Assembly: GCA_021443945.1 (NCBI GenBank) | Contig: JABUSF010000012.1 | Coordinates: forward strand, 1 to 8,512 | Reading direction: 5' to 3' | DNA from: Ileibacterium sp. | GTDB taxonomy: Bacteria > Bacillota_I > Bacilli_A > Erysipelotrichales > Erysipelotrichaceae | Length of the DNA: 8,512 nt | Notes under the pieces: model-generated | The model's input: only the letters and a program-made list of their open reading frames with translations | The model's database searches: none | What the model was told of the DNA's origin: nothing | Shown: one piece after another, positions 7,005 through 8,512 of the stretch | Numbering within the stretch: position 1 is the stretch's first letter | How the letters are laid out: each line of letters starts with the position of its first letter | Program-made: the position numbers and the translations under genes

Positions 7005-7032
7005 GATTATGTTGTTAGCCCTTTCACGTCAA
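7004..7032 (-). promoter_or_regulatory. Promoter of the six-gene leftward operon
   Basis: On the minus strand the -35 box is TTGACG (7027-7032), the spacer is 17 bases (7010-7026) and the -10 box is TAATCT (7004-7009). The start would be near 6997, giving a leader of about 32 bases that includes the AAGGAG of the EIIC gene. The promoter lies exactly between two palindromes (6982-7004 and 7033-7057), as expected for tight regulation. Confidence 0.75.
7013..7026 (-). promoter_or_regulatory. cre-like (CcpA) site in the promoter spacer
   Basis: On the minus strand, TGAAAGGGCTAACA matches the CcpA consensus TGWAARCGYTWNCA at 13 of 14 positions; the one difference is the first base of the central CG (here GG). 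It fills the spacer between -35 and -10, where binding would block transcription when preferred sugars are present. The mismatch is at a well-conserved position, so this needs a binding test. Confidence 0.42.
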
Positions 7033-7057
7033 TTTTAATGATTTCATATAATTAAAA
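7033..7057. promoter_or_regulatory. Operator 2: palindrome just upstream of the operon -35 box
   Basis: The arms TTTTAAT (7033-7039) and ATTAAAA (7051-7057) are centred on 7045, with extra pairs inside the spacer. Aligned on its centre, it agrees with the 25-base window around operator 1 at 19 positions, including an identical ATTTCAT core. It directly adjoins the -35 box. Its centre is 52 bases from that of operator 1, about five helical turns, so dimers on both sites would sit on the same DNA face. Confidence 0.6.
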
Positions 7058-7094
7058 CACAGGGAGTACGCAGAGAATTTCGAGATATAAAAGG

Positions 7095-7123
7095 GATTAT
7101 TCAGCTTTCAAAACTGAAATATC
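7095..7123. repeat. Imperfect inverted repeat upstream of the ROK promoter
   Basis: GATTATTCAG (7095-7104) and CTGAAATATC (7114-7123) pair at 8 of 10 positions across a 9-base spacer. It is centred about 56 bases upstream of the predicted ROK transcript start. It does not share the TTARTN11 pattern of the operators, so if it is functional another protein probably binds it. Confidence 0.25.
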
Positions 7124-7128
7124 AGGAA

Positions 7129-7142
7129 TGAGAGCGTTTTAT
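7129..7142 (+). promoter_or_regulatory. Weak cre-like site in the ROK promoter
   Basis: TGAGAGCGTTTTAT keeps the central CG and most of the left half of the CcpA consensus but loses the final CA. It occupies the -35 region of the regulator's promoter, where binding would lower repressor synthesis. The match is only moderate and could be chance. Confidence 0.22.
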
Positions 7143-7149
7143 AGTTATC

Positions 7150-7158
7150 TGCTATAAT
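7150..7158 (+). promoter_or_regulatory. Extended -10 promoter of the ROK regulator gene
   Basis: A consensus -10 box TATAAT (7153-7158) is preceded by TGC (7150-7152), the extended -10 element, which makes up for the absence of a recognisable -35 box (GAGAGC at 17 bases). The start would be near 7165. A small palindrome, TTATAG-N7-CTATAA (7139-7157), overlaps the -10 box and could serve autoregulation, but it is short. Confidence 0.62.
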
Positions 7159-7184
7159 AAAAAAAAGAAATGGAAGTACAAAAA

Positions 7185-8405
7185 ATGATCATTACAGACG
7201 GTGTTCTCAAAAATACAGCCAGAGTCTTAGAATATATGCTTCGCCATCCTTTGACGACAAGAGCCCAAATCGTGAAAGACACAGGACTGACGCCTGCAGC
7301 TGTCTCCAATACAATGAATCTTCTGGTTCAAAAGAAGATCATCAGCGAAACAGGAAGTGAAGTGCGCGGAGCTCCCGGAAGCGGACGGTCCCAAAAACAA
7401 ATTGCCTTCCAGCCTGACTTTGGATTCTTCGGCGGACTGGAAATCAATATGTCCGGTCTTCATCTGGCAATCACAAACGCAGCCGGATCGGTTCAGTACG
7501 CAGCTGAAATCCCTCTCAAGCAATTGGATTTGAGCAGAATCAGCCATGAGATCTGCACTCTGATCGAAGACTCTATTCAAAAAAGCGGTGTTCCCGCTTT
7601 AAAAGGATTTGGAATCGCGGTTCCCGGACATCTTGATCAGGAATCAGGCCGCATCCTCACCAACAATCCCAACTGGAAACATTTCAGTCTTGGCGAGATC
7701 CAGAAGAATTTCCAGTTTCCAATGTGGGCCCACAATAATATTGAATGCATGGCTCTTGGGCAATACCTCAACAGCAAACAGCAGGCTCCGACACGATTCG
7801 CTTATCTTCATATTGGACCTGGAGTTTATTGTTCTTTCTTTAATTCGAATAAATTGGGAGATGTGAAAAACTTCTATCTTGGAGAAATCGGCCATATGGT
7901 TGTTGAACGGGATGGTACTCTATGCGAATGCGGTAAAAAAGGTTGCCTGCAAACTTATGTGTCAGAGACTTGGCTGCTCAAAAAAGCCCGGATTGCTCAC
8001 ACCGCAAACCCAAGCAGTTATCTGGCAAGTCTCTGCCCAGACAGTGAAAAACTCACTCTGGACCATATTCTGGATGCAGCCATTGCAGGGGATGGTTTTG
8101 TCAGCCGAATGCTGGACGATGCGATCGAGTATCTTGCCATTTCCATGGCCAATATGTTTCTCACCCACGAAATTGAACAGATCTATCTCAATTCCAGATT
8201 GTTCCAACAGGAAGAGCTCAAACAAAAACTTCAGGAAAAGATTTTTCCCCAGTTGGAATTCCTCTCCGTTAGTCACGGTCTCAAGCTTTCGGTTCTTCCC
8301 TTCGACTCCTGCCGAGGTGCTGCAGCTGGAGCTATGCTGGCCAGTTACAGTTATTTCATCAAACACCCGGAGCTTCTGTTCACCCTCGAATTGGCAAACG
8401 GATAA
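7185..8405 (+). CDS. ROK-family transcriptional repressor of the divergent sugar operon
   Basis: A repressor of the NagC/XylR class: an N-terminal helix-turn-helix (about residues 24-55 from this start, with RAQIVKDTGLTPAAVSNTMN) joined to a ROK sugar-binding domain. The ROK zinc site is present as GH followed by C-E-C-G-x-x-G-C-L, and GIAVPGHLD matches the ROK GxxxPG loop. The kinase residues are not kept: the usual E-N-D-A-N is H-N-N-I-E and the glycine-rich loop is GPGVYCSFF, so it should bind sugar without phosphorylating it. An ATG at 7170 would add MEVQK, but it lies only about 5 bases after the predicted transcript start with no ribosome site. ATG 7185 has GGAAG 8 bases upstream and gives the usual family N-terminus, so I prefer it. 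It likely binds the palindromes at 6982-7057. Confidence 0.9.
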   Translation: MIITDGVLKNTARVLEYMLRHPLTTRAQIVKDTGLTPAAVSNTMNLLVQKKIISETGSEVRGAPGSGRSQKQIAFQPDFGFFGGLEINMSGLHLAITNAAGSVQYAAEIPLKQLDLSRISHEICTLIEDSIQKSGVPALKGFGIAVPGHLDQESGRILTNNPNWKHFSLGEIQKNFQFPMWAHNNIECMALGQYLNSKQQAPTRFAYLHIGPGVYCSFFNSNKLGDVKNFYLGEIGHMVVERDGTLCECGKKGCLQTYVSETWLLKKARIAHTANPSSYLASLCPDSEKLTLDHILDAAIAGDGFVSRMLDDAIEYLAISMANMFLTHEIEQIYLNSRLFQQEELKQKLQEKIFPQLEFLSVSHGLKLSVLPFDSCRGAAAGAMLASYSYFIKHPELLFTLELANG

Positions 8406-8422
8406 AAAACGAATACATAAAA

Positions 8423-8457
8423 AAGGGCCTCAGCTCCATTTCGGAACTGAGGCCCTT
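8423..8457 (-). terminator. Rho-independent terminator, oriented leftward
   Basis: A 15-pair stem (8423-8437 with 8443-8457) has a 5-base loop. On the minus strand the 34/46-type pair is a G-U wobble and the hairpin is followed by six T (8419-8424 read in reverse). On the plus strand that pair is a C-A mismatch and only TTGCTTG follows. It therefore serves best for transcription coming from the right, while also able to weaken read-through from the ROK gene, which ends 17 bases before it. Confidence 0.75.
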
Positions 8458-8512
8458 GCTTGATCCAGCGGCTTTCTATTTTTGCCTTGCGGCTATCGTC
8501 GACGTTCAAAGG

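Noticed and set aside
7185..8405. ROK protein as a sugar kinase (glucokinase-like)
   Set aside because: It has an N-terminal helix-turn-helix, and the catalytic Asp of the ENDAN motif is Asn, so a regulator is the better call.
7879..8463. A 194-codon plus-strand open frame overlapping the ROK gene
   Set aside because: It overlaps in another frame, runs through the terminator hairpin and its translation is unlike any protein pattern; the ROK frame carries the zinc motif across the same bases.
1..8512. Mobile elements, CRISPR arrays, tRNA or rRNA genes
   Set aside because: No transposase, integrase, regularly spaced repeats or RNA gene patterns were seen anywhere in the window.

Overview
This window holds a carbohydrate-uptake and glycan-processing locus, probably from a Gram-positive gut-type Bacillota. 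The evidence for that is the strong AAGGAG-type ribosome binding sites, sigma-A promoters with near-consensus boxes, a lipoprotein solute-binding protein, a CelB/ChbC-type PTS membrane protein, a sugar ABC importer without its own ATPase, CcpA-like (cre) sites and a moderately low GC content by eye. An Erysipelotrichia- or Clostridia-like host is my guess; nothing here fixes the genus.

Layout. Positions 1-229 carry no gene. They hold a strong leftward promoter with an overlapping palindrome (for a gene beyond the left edge), a further inverted repeat, and the terminator of the main operon. Six genes run leftward from 6964 to 230 as one tightly packed operon. In transcription order they are a PTS EIIC-like permease, a cytosolic DUF4838 glycosidase-like protein, two ABC sugar permeases, a lipoprotein sugar-binding protein and a small GNAT acetyltransferase. 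Four of the five junctions are 4-base ATGA overlaps or a 2-base gap. The divergent gene at 7185-8405 is a ROK-family repressor. A terminator at 8423-8457 is built for leftward transcription, so a convergent gene probably lies just beyond the right edge.

How it may work (inference). The lipoprotein would capture an oligosaccharide and hand it to the two permeases, powered by an MsmX-type ATPase encoded elsewhere. The DUF4838 protein has no signal peptide, so it would cut the imported sugar in the cytosol. The ROK protein would sense the sugar and control the operon. The regulatory region supports this. The operon promoter (TTGACG, 17 bp, TAATCT) lies between two related palindromes whose centres are 52 bp apart, about five helical turns, and its spacer coincides with a 13/14 cre-like match.

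Two points deserve most attention. First, the EIIC-like protein has lost both residues known to hold the sugar C6 hydroxyl in the ChbC structure (the His of GIHG is Asn241 and the Glu of NEP is Thr325), and no EIIA or EIIB is encoded nearby. It may therefore not be an ordinary phosphotransferase. Second, the promoter at the left edge carries a palindrome of the same TTAAT-N11-ATTAA type as the operon's operators, which suggests that the regulon extends to the neighbouring gene.
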